Of a stretch of 38,112 nt of DNA, positions 36,968 to 38,112 are shown piece after piece. Numbering within the stretch: the first letter of the stretch is position 1; every line of letters starts with the position of its first letter. The position numbers and the translations under genes are program-made. The notes below the pieces were generated by a model. That model did not search any database and was not told the DNA's origin. It was given only the letters and a program-made list of their open reading frames with translations. The stretch lies in IMG/VR virus record IMGVR_UViG_3300020119_000109, positions 1-38,112 of that record; one strand, written 5' to 3'. Origin of the DNA: a virus.

Positions 36968-38112
36968 TTACGCCGCTGGCATTGAAAGGGTGAAGTCTTG
37001 GTAATTGATCCAGGTCCCATCGGTCACCTTCAGGGTGAACTGGCCGCTGGCGTTGGCGAAAACACTGCTGACCACGGCGCCCGTGTCGCTGCGCAGCACG
37101 GCCTGGCCCGAGTAGCCCTGATAGGTCGCCAGCTCGGAGATCGTGCGCCACGCATCTTGGAACACGTACGAGCCGGCCGGGAAGGACGCAGCGGGCGACT
37201 GGTGCACAAACATGCGGACCACGATTTCGGAACCGTTGCGGCGATAGCTCGACACGGAGGCGGGGGCGGTGAAGTAGTTGTAGACCCCGGTGGCCACCTT
37301 GAGCGACAGCGGCATCCACCAATCGAAGCGGCTAAGCGCCGTCGCCTTCGACGAGCAGGCCAGGCCCATGCGCTTGGCGATCGTCTCGGCGATCCACTGG
37401 TGGCCGTACTTGTTCGGGTGGCTGCCATCAACCCACATCTTGTAGGTGTTGATCAGGTAGTTGTAGCGGTCGGAGCCGGCCGCGATCGATTCCCGGTTCT
37501 TGAACAACTCGCCCGGCAGGTCGATGTAGATGCCGCCGGTGTCGGCAGCCAGCTGGCGCAGCGCCAGGCGCGTGCGGCTCGACTTGGCCGCGCTCCAGCA
37601 GAAGTCCGGCACGATCAGGCGCACGCCGTACTGCTTCGCGTACGTGGTCAGCCAGGTGATGCGCTGCATGAAGGCGGCGTAGTAGGTGTTGTCCGCGTCG
37701 GCGTCAGCTTGGTCGTTGTGGCCCAGCGCGACGATCATCGACGCCGATTCCTGCATCATGGCGATGATCAGATTTTGCCCGAGGTAGCGCAGCCGGCGCC
37801 CGCTGGTCGAATAGTTGTTCACCGCCGGCTCGAGCACGGACGACAGATAGCTGATGCCGATGATGTCGGGCTGCACGGCGCCGGCGACGGACTGAATCGC
37901 GATCGTGTTGTCGCCGTAGCCGTTGTCGACCATGACGACTTCCTGCGTCGTCCAGCCGGCCACTCCGTTGGTGCTGACCGTGGCCGCCAGAGTCCCGTTG
38001 ACCTTGATGGTGAAATCGGCGCTTCCAGGGCGCTTGCCGTAGTAGATCAGGGCCCGGCTTTGGAACGACGGCACAATGATGGTCAGCAAGCTGGTAGCGT
38101 CTGCGGGCCGCA
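36968..38112 (-). CDS. Tailspike, 3' part (SGNH esterase domain); continues from base 128
   Basis: C-terminal part of the tailspike that starts at 956. Counting through the junction, residues about 285-375 look like a beta-rich insertion between SGNH blocks I and III. GHND supplies block III Asn409, and DGSHPNKYGH supplies block V Asp505 and His508, completing a Ser197/Asp505/His508 set. The last 100 residues or so are a separate C-terminal domain without a recognised family. The stop at 36968-36970 is 15 bases from the first lysis gene. Phage tailspikes with SGNH domains commonly deacetylate O-antigen or capsule; that specific activity is inferred here. Confidence 0.87.
   Translation of the reverse strand, partial: RPADATSLLTIIVPSFQSRALIYYGKRPGSADFTIKVNGTLAATVSTNGVAGWTTQEVVMVDNGYGDNTIAIQSVAGAVQPDIIGISYLSSVLEPAVNNYSTSGRRLRYLGQNLIIAMMQESASMIVALGHNDQADADADNTYYAAFMQRITWLTTYAKQYGVRLIVPDFCWSAAKSSRTRLALRQLAADTGGIYIDLPGELFKNRESIAAGSDRYNYLINTYKMWVDGSHPNKYGHQWIAETIAKRMGLACSSKATALSRFDWWMPLSLKVATGVYNYFTAPASVSSYRRNGSEIVVRMFVHQSPAASFPAGSYVFQDAWRTISELATYQGYSGQAVLRSDTGAVVSSVFANASGQFTLKVTDGTWINYQDFTLSMPAA
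37986..38112. repeat. Right copy of the 127-bp exact terminal repeat
   Basis: Exact copy of bases 1-127. Joining base 38112 to base 128 restores one uninterrupted minus-strand tailspike frame of 657 codons plus stop. That makes the genome about 37,985 bp and circular or circularly permuted, as expected for a headful-packaging P22-type phage. Confidence 0.95.

Overview
The window is an essentially complete genome of a temperate, P22-like short-tailed phage of GC-rich DNA. Bases 1-127 recur exactly at 37986-38112, so the contig is circular with a unit length of about 37,985 bp, and the tailspike gene runs across the cut. The host is probably a beta-proteobacterium of the Burkholderiales. This is inferred from base composition, the style of the small accessory genes, and a 45-bp piece of a host-like tRNA-Pro(GGG) gene beside the integrase. 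It is not proven by the sequence.

Layout. A divergent immunity region at 21.6-23.5 kb splits the genome. Leftward (minus strand) come a Cro-like regulator, three small genes, a lambda-O-like initiator carrying an iteron/AT-rich origin candidate, a lambda-P-like helicase loader, an N4 gp49/Sf6 gp66 family protein, RusA, a small membrane protein, a proteasome-like Ntn hydrolase, and the small and large terminase. A terminator follows. The head and tail genes then run in P22 order: portal, scaffold, coat, gp4, gp10, a protein at the tail-needle position, and the gp7/gp20/gp16-type ejection proteins. The tailspike has a P22-type head-binding domain and an SGNH esterase domain. Across the contig junction the same operon continues into lysis: a small membrane protein, a GH73-type endolysin, a holin-like protein, Rz with Rz1 embedded in it, and a small gene.

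Rightward (plus strand) are the CI-like S24 repressor, a small membrane protein and a secreted protein that may be expressed with it, and a terminator. The early promoter PR then leads into a tightly packed operon. It holds RecT, a YqaJ-type exonuclease, two HNH proteins, many small unknown genes, a broken gene with one in-frame TGA, modular Ea22-like proteins, a DUF4224 protein and a tyrosine integrase. After the integrase lie the candidate attP and a nested hairpin.

How it works together. CI and Cro carry the same eight-residue recognition-helix segment. The two divergent early promoters have nearly the same sequence, with the same 14-bp operator (TTAG-N6-CTAA) inside the 17-bp spacer, so a symmetric switch is well supported. 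The leftward arm makes replication and terminase proteins, and the rightward arm makes recombination and integration proteins. No Q-like antiterminator was recognised. Instead, the three larger gaps in the late region carry candidate promoters with shared TGATAG/CTATCG half-sites.
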